Assembly (NCBI GenBank): GCA_020441225.1
Contig: JAGRMP010000117.1
Coordinates: forward strand, 1 to 6,574
Length of the DNA: 6,574 nucleotides
Direction: 5' to 3'
Source: Maritimibacter sp.
GTDB lineage: Bacteria; Pseudomonadota; Alphaproteobacteria; Rhodobacterales; Rhodobacteraceae
Shown here: positions 1 to 6,298 of the stretch, piece after piece
Layout: each line of letters opens with the position of its first letter
How positions within the stretch are numbered: position 1 is the first letter of the stretch
Made by a program: the position numbers and the translations under genes
Notes under the pieces: generated by a model
Seen by the model: only the letters and a program-made list of their open reading frames with translations
Database searches by the model: none
What the model was told of the DNA's origin: nothing

Positions 1-801
1 GTCTGCGGCGACGAGACCGCGCTGATCGAGAGCTGCGAGGGCAAGCGCGGCACGCCCCGGGTCAAGCCGCCGTTCCCGATCCAGCACGGCTACCTCGCCA
101 TGCCGACCGTGGTGAACAACGTCGAGACCTTTGCCCTGTGCTCGCGGATCGTCGAGATGGGCGGCGCCTGGTTCACCGCGATGGGCACCGAGGAAAGCTC
201 GGGCACGCGGCTGTTGTCGATCTCGGGCGATTGCGTGCGGCCGGGGATCTACGAGATCGAATGGGGTATCACGCTGGACGAAGTGCTCAAGATGATCGGC
301 GCCGACAATGCGGTCGCGGTGCAGATCTCGGGGCCGTCGGGCGAAATGCTCAGGGTCGACAAGGACCGGTTCCGCAAGTTCTGCTACTCGGATCTGTCCT
401 GCAACGGCTCGATGATGGTGTTCAACGGCTCGCGCGACCTGCTCGAGATCGCCCGCCATTTCACCGAGTTCTTCGTCAACGAAAGCTGCGGCATCTGCAC
501 GCCCTGCCGGTCGGGGGGCGTGGACCTGCTCACCAAGATCGACCGGGTGATCGCGGGCCGCGCCGTTGCGCAGGACCTCGAAGACTTACGGGTCTGGGGC
601 AAGCTGATGATGCGCACCAGCCGCTGCGGGCTGGGGACGACCGCGCCGAACCCGATCCTGACGACGCTCGCCAAGTTCCCCGAGCTCTACGAGGCGAAAT
701 TGAGCCAGGCGAAAGGTCCGCTGCTGGCCTCGTTCGACAAGGCGGATGCGCTGAGCGACTATGACAGAGCCGTCGATAACCTGGTCCGGGAGGACGTGTA
801 A
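1..801 (+). CDS. hoxF: HoxF, diaphorase subunit of NAD-reducing [NiFe] hydrogenase (5' partial)
   Basis: Only the C-terminal 266 residues are present; the frame is open from base 1, so the start lies outside the window. HoxF is the NuoF-like flavoprotein that passes electrons from hydrogen through a [4Fe-4S] cluster and FMN to NAD+ in the cytoplasm. The visible part opens with CGDETALIESCEGKRG, the HoxF/NuoF nucleotide-binding segment, with Asp where NuoF usually has Glu. PPFP and VNNVET follow. The N3-type cluster ligands are in ESCGICTPCRSG (Cys codons at 487, 496 and 505) plus the Cys of RCGLG at 625. HoxF proteins are about 600 residues, so roughly the last 45% is seen; whether a HoxE-like N-terminal domain is present cannot be told. 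Its TAA overlaps the hoxU ATG by one base (TAATG). The hoxU partner separates it from complex I NuoF, which is normally followed by NuoG. Confidence 0.95.
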   Translation, partial: VCGDETALIESCEGKRGTPRVKPPFPIQHGYLAMPTVVNNVETFALCSRIVEMGGAWFTAMGTEESSGTRLLSISGDCVRPGIYEIEWGITLDEVLKMIGADNAVAVQISGPSGEMLRVDKDRFRKFCYSDLSCNGSMMVFNGSRDLLEIARHFTEFFVNESCGICTPCRSGGVDLLTKIDRVIAGRAVAQDLEDLRVWGKLMMRTSRCGLGTTAPNPILTTLAKFPELYEAKLSQAKGPLLASFDKADALSDYDRAVDNLVREDV

Positions 802-1505
802 TGAGCTTCACCATCACGATCGACAAACGCAAGGTCCTGGTTGACGAGGGCTGCACCCTGATCGACGCGGCGGCCGATCACGGGGTCTACATCCCCAGCC
901 TGTGCTATTCGCGCGGCAAGCCCTGCCTCGGCACCTGCCGGGTCTGCTCGGTGCGGGTGAACGGCAAGGTCACCGCCGCCTGCACGGTGCCGGTGCAGCC
1001 CGGCATGGTGGTCGAGGTCAAGGAACCGCGCGTGACCGAGATGCGCAAGCTGCTGGTCGAGGCGCTGTTCTCGGAAGGCAACCACAATTGCCCGTCCTGC
1101 GAGAAATCCGGGCGCTGCGAGCTGCAGGCGGTGGCCTATGAGCTCGAGATGACCGCCTCGCCCTTCCCCTACCGGTTCCCGAAGCGGGAGCGCGAGGTTG
1201 CGGCCGAACGGATCTTCCTCGAACGCGACCGCTGCATCTTCTGCCAGCGCTGCGTCGAGCATGTGCGCGACGCCGAGACCGGCCAGGCGATCTTCGCCAT
1301 CCACGGCCGCGGCACCAAGGCGCGGATCGAGATGGATGTGGCGCTTGCCAACAAGCTCACGGCAGAAGAGGTCCACGCGGCCGCCGAGCTTTGCCCGGTG
1401 GGCTGCATTCTCGAGAAGGGCGTCGGGTTCGACGACCCGATGGGCGAACGCAAGTTCGACGTCAAACCGCTGCGCAAGCGGGCGCTGGAAGGAGAAACCC
1501 TATGA
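801..1505 (+). CDS. hoxU: HoxU, iron-sulfur diaphorase subunit of NAD-reducing hydrogenase
   Basis: The 234-residue protein is homologous to the N-terminal part of NuoG and has the usual HoxU length. It relays electrons between HoxY and HoxF. Visible cluster motifs, in order: a ferredoxin-like [2Fe-2S] site with C35, C46, C49 and C61; a His/Cys [4Fe-4S] site with H95, C97, C100 and C106 in NHNCPSCEKSGRC; and a [4Fe-4S] site with C145, C148 and C151 in RCIFCQRC plus a fourth ligand in LCPVGC (C198 or C202). The His-x-Cys spacing differs from the His-x3-Cys of NuoG but is, as I recall, usual for HoxU. There is no second ferredoxin pair and no molybdopterin domain, which separates it from full-length NuoG. 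The ATG at 801 has GGGAGG at 788-793, 7 nt upstream within hoxF. Its TGA overlaps the hoxY ATG by four bases. Confidence 0.96.
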   Translation: MSFTITIDKRKVLVDEGCTLIDAAADHGVYIPSLCYSRGKPCLGTCRVCSVRVNGKVTAACTVPVQPGMVVEVKEPRVTEMRKLLVEALFSEGNHNCPSCEKSGRCELQAVAYELEMTASPFPYRFPKREREVAAERIFLERDRCIFCQRCVEHVRDAETGQAIFAIHGRGTKARIEMDVALANKLTAEEVHAAAELCPVGCILEKGVGFDDPMGERKFDVKPLRKRALEGETL

Positions 1506-2137
1506 CCCTCGATACTCCGGTCTCCGAAGTGCTCTACAGCCACGAGATGCCGGCCAAGGCGCTCGACCCTGACCTGAAGAAGGCGCGCGACGCCAAGGTG
1601 CAGATCGCGACCATTTCGCTCTGCGGCTGCTGGGGCTGCAACCTGTCGCTGCTCGACACCGACGAGGCGCTGGTCGATCTGCTCGACAAGGTGCACATCA
1701 CCCGCTCGTCGTTTACCGACATCAAGCGGATCCCCGGCCAGATCGCCGTGGGGCTGATCGAGGGCGGTGTCGCGAACGACGAGAACATCGAGACGCTCGA
1801 ACATTTTCGCGAGCATTGCGATATCCTCATCGCCACCGGCGCCTGCGCGATCTGGGGCGGCGTGCCGTCGATGCGCAACATGGTGGGGCTGGAGCCCTGC
1901 CTGCGCGAAGCCTATGTCGACAGCCCGACCCGGCCCACGCAAAGCCCGCCGGTGGTGCCGCGCCACCCCGACATCCCCAGGCTCACCCGCAAGGTCTACC
2001 CGGTGCACGAAGTGGTGCAGATCGACTTCTCGATCCCCGGTTGCCCGCCGGACGGGCGCACGGTGTTCAAGGTGATCGACGATCTTCTGAACGGGTGCGG
2101 CTTTTCTATGCCCGCCGATTACAACCGTTTCGACTAG
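1502..2137 (+). CDS. hoxY: HoxY, small subunit of NAD-reducing [NiFe] hydrogenase
   Basis: This 211-residue protein is the electron-transferring small subunit paired with HoxH. It is the short HoxY type: it has one proximal [4Fe-4S] cluster, no medial or distal cluster region and no Tat signal, consistent with a soluble cytoplasmic enzyme. The ligands are C43 and C46 in CGCWGC, C115 in GACAIWGG and C181 in IPGCPPDG. The segments HEMPA, SFTDIKRIP, IEGG and ENIETLEHFREHCDIL are also characteristic. I chose the ATG at 1502 because AAGGAG lies 7 nt upstream (1489-1494), it gives the classic ATGA overlap with hoxU, and the resulting N-terminus resembles known HoxY. The frame is open further upstream to 1391, but that extension lies inside hoxU and looks non-coding. 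Confidence 0.96.
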   Translation: MTLDTPVSEVLYSHEMPAKALDPDLKKARDAKVQIATISLCGCWGCNLSLLDTDEALVDLLDKVHITRSSFTDIKRIPGQIAVGLIEGGVANDENIETLEHFREHCDILIATGACAIWGGVPSMRNMVGLEPCLREAYVDSPTRPTQSPPVVPRHPDIPRLTRKVYPVHEVVQIDFSIPGCPPDGRTVFKVIDDLLNGCGFSMPADYNRFD

Positions 2138-2140
2138 GAG
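2136..2140 (+). promoter_or_regulatory. Ribosome binding site of hoxH
   Basis: AGGAG overlaps the hoxY stop codon and lies 7 nt before the ATG at 2148. The same 7-nt spacing is seen upstream of hoxU, hoxY and hoxW. It therefore points to ATG 2148 as the intended hoxH start and argues that the reading-frame break just after it is a defect, not a mis-chosen start. Confidence 0.75.
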
Positions 2141-2147
2141 TGTCCGC

Positions 2148-3621
2148 ATGAGCCCGCAAGCTCGTTATTGATCCCGTCACCCGGATCGAAGGCCACGGCA
2201 AGGTGACGATCCAGCTGAACGACGCGAAAAAGGTCGATTGGGCGCGTCTCAACGTGGTCGAATTCCGCGGCTACGAAAAATTCGTCCAGGGGCATCCCTA
2301 TTGGGAAGCGCCGATGATGTTGCAGCGGGTCTGCGGCATCTGCTTCGTGTCGCACCACCTGGCGGGCGCCAAGGCGCTCGACGACATGGTGGGGGTCGGC
2401 TACGGGCGGGGCGTCAAGCCGCTCGCCACGGTCGAGAAGATGCGCCGGCTCGGCCATTACGCCCAGCAGCTCCAGAGCCATGTCGCGGCCTATTTCTACC
2501 TGACCGCGCCGGAGATGCTGTTCGGCGTCGACGCGCCGCCGGATCAGCGCAACGTGCAAGGGCTGATCGAGGCCGACCCGGAGCTGGTGAAGCGGGTTCT
2601 GCGGCTGCGCAAGTGGGGCCAGGAGCTCATCACCACCGTCTTCGGCAAGCGGATGCACGGCATCCACTCGGTGCCGGGCGGGGTCAACAAGAACCTGTCG
2701 CCCGCCGACCGTGACCGGTTTTTGAAGGGCGAAGACGGGCTCCTCAGCATCGACGAGGTGATCGAGGGGGCCGAGGAGGCGCTCAAGGTCTTCTACGGCT
2801 ACCACGAGGCGCATCGCGACTGGATCGACGGCTTTGCGGTGATCCCGGGGCTGAACCTGTGCCTCGTCAACGACCAGGGCAATGTCGACTATTTCCACGG
2901 CGACATCCGCGTGGTCGATCACAACCGCGAGGTGGTCGAGGAGTTCGACTACCACGATTATCTCGACCATTTCGAGGAAGCGACCGAGCAATGGTCCTAC
3001 ATGAAGTTCCCCTATCTCAAACGGCTCGGCCGTGAGGCCGGATCGGCGCGGGTGGGGTGCCTGGCGCGGGTGAACGTGACCCGGGACTACGAGACCGAGT
3101 GCCCACGCGCCCGCGAGGCGCTGGCGCGGTTCCACGAGTACAACAAGGGCAAGGCCTCGAACGCCACCTTGCACACCAACTGGGCGCGCGCGATCGAGAT
3201 CCTGCATTCGGCCGAGCAGATCCGGAACCTGCTCAACGACCCGGACCTGCAGAAGGACGACCTCGTGTTGCCGCACGGGCCGGACGGCTGGGTGGGCGAG
3301 GGCGTGGGCGTGGTCGAAGCCCCGCGCGGCACGCTGTTGCACCACTACCGGGCCGACCGGGACGGGGCGATGACATTTGCCAACCTGATCGTTGCGACGA
3401 CGCAGAACAACCAGGTCATCAACCGCACGATCACGTCCGTTGCGGAGGAATACCTCACGGATGTGGACGAGATCACGGACGGGCTGATGAACCATGTCGA
3501 GTTCGGCATCCGCGCCTACGACCCCTGCCTGAGCTGCGCCACCCATGCGGCGGGGCAGATGCCGCTGATCGTGACGGTGCAGGGGCCGGACGGTGCCGTG
3601 CTCGCGCGCCGGGAGCGGTGA
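2148..3621 (+). CDS. hoxH: HoxH, catalytic large subunit of NAD-reducing [NiFe] hydrogenase, frameshifted at codon 3
   Basis: HoxH carries the NiFe(CN)2CO active site that splits or forms H2. As given, the ATG at 2148 reads MSPQARY and stops at 2169-2171. Removing one C from the CCC at 2153-2155 restores MSRKLVIDPVTRIEGHGK joined to the long frame that continues to 3621, giving 490 residues, the usual length. In the restored protein the Ni/Fe ligands are C62 and C65 in RVCGICFVSHH and C460 and C463 in DPCLSCATH. E14 of RIEGH and H69 are also conserved. The last 24 residues after H466 form the C-terminal extension that HoxW should remove. AGGAG at 2136-2140 sits 7 nt before the ATG, as for the other hox starts, supporting 2148 as the true start. 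Without the correction the first usable start is GTG 2203, which loses 18 residues including the RIEGH motif and would probably be inactive. The cause may be a sequencing error or a real recent mutation. Confidence 0.9.
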
Positions 3622-3622
3622 G

Positions 3623-4105
3623 GTGCCGGGACTGCTCGCGGATCTGAACGGGGCGCGCAGCCTGATCCACGGCATCGGCAATGTCGGGCGTCAGGACGAC
3701 GGGCTCGGCTGGGCCTTTGTCGACTGGCTGGAGGCGCAAGGGCTGTGCCCGCGCGCCGAAAAGCGGCGGCATTACCAGATGTTCCTCGAAGACGCCGATC
3801 TGATATCGGGCTTCGACCGGGTGCTGTTCGTTGATGCCTCGAAAGAGCCGGGGCTTGCGAGCTTCCGGCTCGACCCGGTGGAGGCGCGCTACGATCTGAG
3901 CTTCACCAGCCACGCGCTCACCATCCCGGCGGTGATGGCGATCTGCAAGCAGTGTTTCGACCGGGTGCCCGAGGTGCAGCTTCTGCAGATCCGGGGCTAC
4001 TCCTGGGACCTGACCGAGGGGCTGACGGCTGAGGCCCAGGCAAATCTCGATGCGGCGACGGGGTTTCTCGCCGCTGCGCAGGGCCGGGTGCCGCTCAGCG
4101 CCTGA
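3623..4105 (+). CDS. hoxW: HoxW, maturation endopeptidase for HoxH
   Basis: This 160-residue protein belongs to the HybD/HycI hydrogenase maturation protease family (M52). It would cleave HoxH after the His of its C-terminal CxxCATH motif once nickel is inserted. The N-terminal HGIGNVGRQDDGLGWAF is the family's GxGN...D-D-x-x-G signature. By comparison with HybD, the likely metal-sensing residues are D26 (Glu in HybD), D71 in VLFVDAS and H97 in FTSHALTIP. I chose GTG 3623 because it begins one base after the hoxH TGA, has GGGAG 7 nt upstream (3611-3615) and yields the expected short N-terminus. A GTG at 3593 in the same frame would add ten residues inside hoxH and is less likely. It closes the hox operon; a convergent minus-strand gene follows after 8 bp. 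Confidence 0.9.
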   Translation: MPGLLADLNGARSLIHGIGNVGRQDDGLGWAFVDWLEAQGLCPRAEKRRHYQMFLEDADLISGFDRVLFVDASKEPGLASFRLDPVEARYDLSFTSHALTIPAVMAICKQCFDRVPEVQLLQIRGYSWDLTEGLTAEAQANLDAATGFLAAAQGRVPLSA

Positions 4106-4122
4106 GCCCGGCGTTACCGGGC
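4106..4122. terminator. Hairpin between convergent hoxW and DUF6476-like gene
   Basis: GCCCGG (4106-4111) and CCGGGC (4117-4122) are perfect 6-bp inverted arms with a 5-nt loop. The hairpin starts right after the hoxW TGA and contains the minus-strand gene's stop codon in its loop. Its position between two convergent genes suggests a bidirectional transcription stop. There is no T-run on either side, so termination by the hairpin alone is uncertain. Confidence 0.45.
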
Positions 4123-4422
4123 GATGTCGAACTCCTGGCGCAGCTCCTGGCCGTCGGGGGAGAGGACGAAGACACGGCCCTCCGTGCCGACCACCAGCAG
4201 GAAATCGGGGCCGCGCGTGACCGCCTGAGCGGTGACGCCCGCGGGGAGGGCAATGCTGTCGGGGAAGGCCGGACCCGGCGCCGCCTGGTTGAAGCGCATG
4301 ACAACCACCGTCACAAGCACTATGAACCCGGCAATCATCGTCACCGAAAGCGCGGTGACGAGCCACTTGAGATAGCGCACGAGGGCGGCGTCCTTGTCTG
4401 ACAGCGGAGTTTCGTCGTCCAT
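4114..4422 (-). CDS. Small single-pass membrane protein, DUF6476-like
   Basis: A 102-residue protein of unknown function. The N-terminus (residues 1-17) is acidic and charged. A single hydrophobic helix follows at about residues 18-42, rich in Val, Leu, Thr and Ala and ending in MRFNQ. The remaining 60 residues look like a small beta-rich domain (LPAGVTAQAVTRG, DFLLVVGTEGRVFVLSPDGQEL). This layout, and a position divergent from an rluA/rluD-type gene, match what I recall as DUF6476 of Rhodobacterales, though no search was possible. The start is supported by GGAAGG (complement of 4430-4435) 7 nt upstream of the ATG. The frame is open further upstream to 4680, but that part lies antisense to the synthase gene and is probably a shadow. 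Its start codon overlaps that of the divergent gene. Confidence 0.75.
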   Translation of the reverse strand: MDDETPLSDKDAALVRYLKWLVTALSVTMIAGFIVLVTVVVMRFNQAAPGPAFPDSIALPAGVTAQAVTRGPDFLLVVGTEGRVFVLSPDGQELRQEFDIAR

Positions 4423-5464
4423 GTCCGAGCCTTCCATCCTGCGGGTCACCATTGCTGAAGACCCGCCCGCGCGCCTTGATAAGGCGCTCGCCCGCGATGT
4501 GCCAGAGGCAGCGAGCCTCAGCCGGTCGCGGCTTGCGAAGCTGATCGAGGCGGGCGCGGTCACGCGGGGCGGCGTGGCGCTGGGCCCGCGCGAGAAGGTG
4601 GCCGAGGGCGACGTGATCGAGGTGGCGCTGCCCGAGGCGGTCGAGAGCCATATCGGCGCGGAGGCGATCCCGCTCGACATCGTTTACGAGGATGCCGATC
4701 TCGTGGTGGTGAACAAGCCCGCCGGCATGGTCGTGCACCCCGCGCCCGGAAGCCCGTCCGCGACGCTGGTGAACGCGCTCCTTGCCCATTGCGGCGACGA
4801 TCTTTCGGGCGTGGGCGGCGAGAAGAGGCCCGGCATCGTCCACCGGATCGACAAGGATACCTCCGGGCTGCTCGTGGTGGCCAAGAGCGACAAGGCGCAT
4901 CACGGGCTCGCCGCCCAGTTCGAGGCGCATAGCGTCGAGCGGCATTACCGCGCCGTGGTGCATGGCGTGCCCGACAAGGCCGATCCGCGCCTGCGCGGGG
5001 TCAAGGGCGTGAGTTTCGAGCCGGGCGGGGTGGTCAAGATCACGTCGCAACTCGCCCGCCACAAGACCGACCGCCAGCGCCAGGCGGTGATCTGGTCGGG
5101 CGGGCGGCACGCGGTCACCCGGGCGCGGGTGGTCGAGACCTTTGGCAGCCCGGCCGCGGCGGCGCTGGTGGATTGCTGGCTGGAGACCGGGCGCACCCAC
5201 CAGATCCGGGTGCACATGGCCCATGTGGGCCACGGGCTGATCGGCGACCCGGTCTATGGCGGGCGGCGCAGGCTCGGGGTCAAGGCGGTGGGCGAAGCGG
5301 CCGTCGCGGCGGCCGGGAGCTTCCCGCGTCAGGCACTGCATGCGGCGACGCTCGGGTTCATCCATCCGGTGACCGGCGAGGAATTGCGGTTCGAAGCGCC
5401 GCTGCCGGACGACTTCGCGCAGTTGATTGCGGTGCTTCGAGGCGGGCAGGGCGCGGAGGTGTGA
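4421..5464 (+). CDS. RluA/RluD-family ribosomal large-subunit pseudouridine synthase
   Basis: A 347-residue enzyme that isomerises specific uridines in 23S rRNA to pseudouridine. Residues about 18-70 form an S4 RNA-binding domain (RLDKALARDVPE, SRSRLAKLIEAGAV). The catalytic domain follows, with VVNKPAGMVVHP near 97-107. The catalytic motif GIVHRIDKDTSGLLVVAKS has D144 as the predicted nucleophile, and TGRTHQIRVHMAHVGHGLIGDPVYG lies at 257-280. The N-terminal S4 domain and overall length fit RluD or RluC; motifs alone do not settle the target uridines, so I give no gene symbol. The ATG at 4421 has only a weak GGAG 11 nt away. An in-frame TTG at 4394 is possible but would lie inside the divergent gene. 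No ATG or GTG follows before the S4 domain. Its promoter must lie within the divergent coding sequence. Confidence 0.93.
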   Translation: MSEPSILRVTIAEDPPARLDKALARDVPEAASLSRSRLAKLIEAGAVTRGGVALGPREKVAEGDVIEVALPEAVESHIGAEAIPLDIVYEDADLVVVNKPAGMVVHPAPGSPSATLVNALLAHCGDDLSGVGGEKRPGIVHRIDKDTSGLLVVAKSDKAHHGLAAQFEAHSVERHYRAVVHGVPDKADPRLRGVKGVSFEPGGVVKITSQLARHKTDRQRQAVIWSGGRHAVTRARVVETFGSPAAAALVDCWLETGRTHQIRVHMAHVGHGLIGDPVYGGRRRLGVKAVGEAAVAAAGSFPRQALHAATLGFIHPVTGEELRFEAPLPDDFAQLIAVLRGGQGAEV

Positions 5465-5532
5465 ACGGCGCGCGGCGCACCGGCCCTATCTTTCAGAGCA
5501 CGAAAATGACATACTGGGTCTCTGTCCGATCC

Positions 5533-5562
5533 GCCCGTGTTTGCGCATCGGGCCTGTTGTTT
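5533..5562 (+). terminator. Weak hairpin with T-rich tail after the pseudouridine synthase gene
   Basis: GCCCG (5533-5537) and CGGGC (5549-5553) can pair across an 11-nt loop, followed by the T-rich CTGTTGTTT. The stem is only 5 bp, so this is a weak candidate terminator. In the remaining gap (5465-5597) I found no convincing -35/-10 pair. Confidence 0.2.
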
Positions 5563-5597
5563 CATGGCGCATTTTCGATGACCGAGGGAGGAAACCG

Positions 5598-6035
5598 ATG
5601 CCCGATCTGTATTCCGGCGGCTGCGATCACGTCCACACCCATGTCCGACACGAGCCGATCGACAACCATGTCTGCCACTGCAATGTCTGCAAATCCGTGA
5701 CCGGCCAGCAGACCACCCATGTGGCGTTCTTCAACCACGGCGACGTGGTGGTGGATCATGAGGACAAGCTCAACCGGCAGCCGTTCAATGCCGACAACCC
5801 GGACGGTCCGCTGGAACTGTGCACCTGCGCGGAATGCGGCGCGCCGATCATGCTCGACGACAAGCAGAAGCGCATCCGCGTGGCGGTGCCCAACATCATG
5901 GGCTACGCGGACGGCTTTCCCGATGCCACCTATCACGCCTTCTATGACGAGACCAAAGGCTACCCGGAACCGAACGATGGCCGTCCGGTCTACGACAGCC
6001 TGCGGCCCGATTTCGTCTGGCCGAAAGGCGCCTGA
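5598..6035 (+). CDS. GFA/CENP-V-domain zinc-binding protein, function unknown
   Basis: A 145-residue protein of the glutathione-dependent formaldehyde-activating (GFA)/CENP-V fold. Family members bind a catalytic-type zinc through CxCxxC and a structural zinc through CxC plus CxxC. The CHCNVC motif is present (C26, C28, C31, followed by KSVTG), and so is CTCAEC (C75, C77, C80), which supplies the distal CxxC. The first motif, normally GxCxCG near the N-terminus, reads GGCDHVH, so C9 remains but the second Cys is replaced, with H11 the possible substitute ligand. The C-terminal DATYHAFYDETKGYPEPNDG resembles the family's HIF..K..W...DG region. The ATG at 5598 has GGGAGG at 5586-5591, 6 nt upstream. 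Upstream sequence in this frame overlaps the synthase gene and does not look coding. Formaldehyde detoxification is only one possibility; the family's functions are mostly untested. Confidence 0.85.
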   Translation: MPDLYSGGCDHVHTHVRHEPIDNHVCHCNVCKSVTGQQTTHVAFFNHGDVVVDHEDKLNRQPFNADNPDGPLELCTCAECGAPIMLDDKQKRIRVAVPNIMGYADGFPDATYHAFYDETKGYPEPNDGRPVYDSLRPDFVWPKGA

Positions 6036-6042
6036 CGGGACG

Positions 6043-6071
6043 ACGGCCGCGACAGCGCCCGTCGCGGCCGT
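6043..6071 (+). terminator. Strong GC-rich hairpin just after the GFA-type gene
   Basis: ACGGCCGCGAC (6043-6053) and GTCGCGGCCGT (6061-6071) are perfect 11-bp inverted arms with a 7-nt loop, starting 8 bases after the stop codon at 6035. Position and strength fit a transcription terminator. A T-run is absent (only TGTTC follows), which is common in GC-rich genomes. Confidence 0.6.
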
Positions 6072-6097
6072 GTTCGGCCGCGCGGGCGGGCCGGAAG

Positions 6098-6128
6098 CGG
6101 GTGGATCGCGCCTGTGGTGATCCGCCCG
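6098..6128. repeat. Second inverted repeat in the GFA-rpoH intergenic region
   Basis: CGGGTGGATC (6098-6107) pairs with GATCCGCCCG (6119-6128) over 10 positions, with one G-U wobble and an 11-nt loop. It may act with the hairpin at 6043-6071 to block read-through into rpoH, or be an independent structural element. Confidence 0.4.
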
Positions 6129-6140
6129 GCGGTCCGGTGC

Positions 6141-6158
6141 GTATTCCGACCAGAATAC
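6141..6158. promoter_or_regulatory. Gapped palindrome, possible operator
   Basis: GTATTC (6141-6146) and GAATAC (6153-6158) are perfect 6-bp arms around a 6-nt gap, an 18-bp dyad. Its AT content is higher than its surroundings. It has the size of a site for a dimeric regulator, but I recognise no specific family. Confidence 0.3.
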
Positions 6159-6259
6159 CCGATTGAAACACTCTGCACTTCGGCGTGACCCCTCTGTCGC
6201 TTCGACGTAATTGGGTTCATACTCCGTTCAACTTTTGCGCCTAGATGGGCGGTTCGGGA

Positions 6260-6287
6260 CTTGAACCGGACCCGAGGCGTCTTATCT
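6260..6287 (+). promoter_or_regulatory. Putative sigma-32-type promoter of rpoH
   Basis: CTTG (6260-6263, within CTTGAAC) is followed by exactly 17 nt and then CTTATCT (6281-6287). This matches the alphaproteobacterial heat-shock promoter pattern CTTG-N17-CYTATNT as I remember it. Transcription would start near 6293-6295, giving a leader of about 40 nt. If real, rpoH is transcribed by its own product, as reported for Caulobacter rpoH. The -35 sits in a small dyad, CGGTTC/GAACCG (6250-6268). Confidence 0.5.
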
Positions 6288-6298
6288 GGAATGTTAAG

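Noticed and set aside
2203..3621. hoxH starting at GTG 2203
   Set aside because: This GTG codes for the Val of RIEGHGKV inside the family's conserved N-terminus, has no Shine-Dalgarno, and would drop 18 conserved residues. The frame break at 2153-2155 explains the situation better.
4423..4680. N-terminal extension of the minus-strand membrane protein
   Set aside because: The open frame lies antisense to the synthase S4 domain, is Ser/Arg/Ala-rich as expected of GC-rich shadows, and the start at 4422 has a good Shine-Dalgarno.
3473..5365. Very long minus-strand open frame (630 codons), and a similar one at 2134-3681
   Set aside because: Both lie antisense to well-identified genes, have low-complexity Arg/His/Pro/Ala-rich translations and no recognisable domains; they are artefacts of high GC content.
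5427..5597. Upstream extension of the GFA-type protein
   Set aside because: It overlaps the end of the synthase gene and has an Arg/Cys-rich translation without family similarity; the ATG at 5598 has a strong Shine-Dalgarno.
5465..5597. Promoter for the GFA-type gene
   Set aside because: TTGCGC (5541) and TTGTTT (5557) resemble -35 boxes, but no acceptable -10 box occurs at 16-18 nt from either.
6163..6195. TTGAAA ... CCCCTCT as an E. coli-type sigma-32 promoter
   Set aside because: The gap between the elements is about 20 nt, too long for that promoter class; the CTTG-N17-CTTATCT element downstream fits better.
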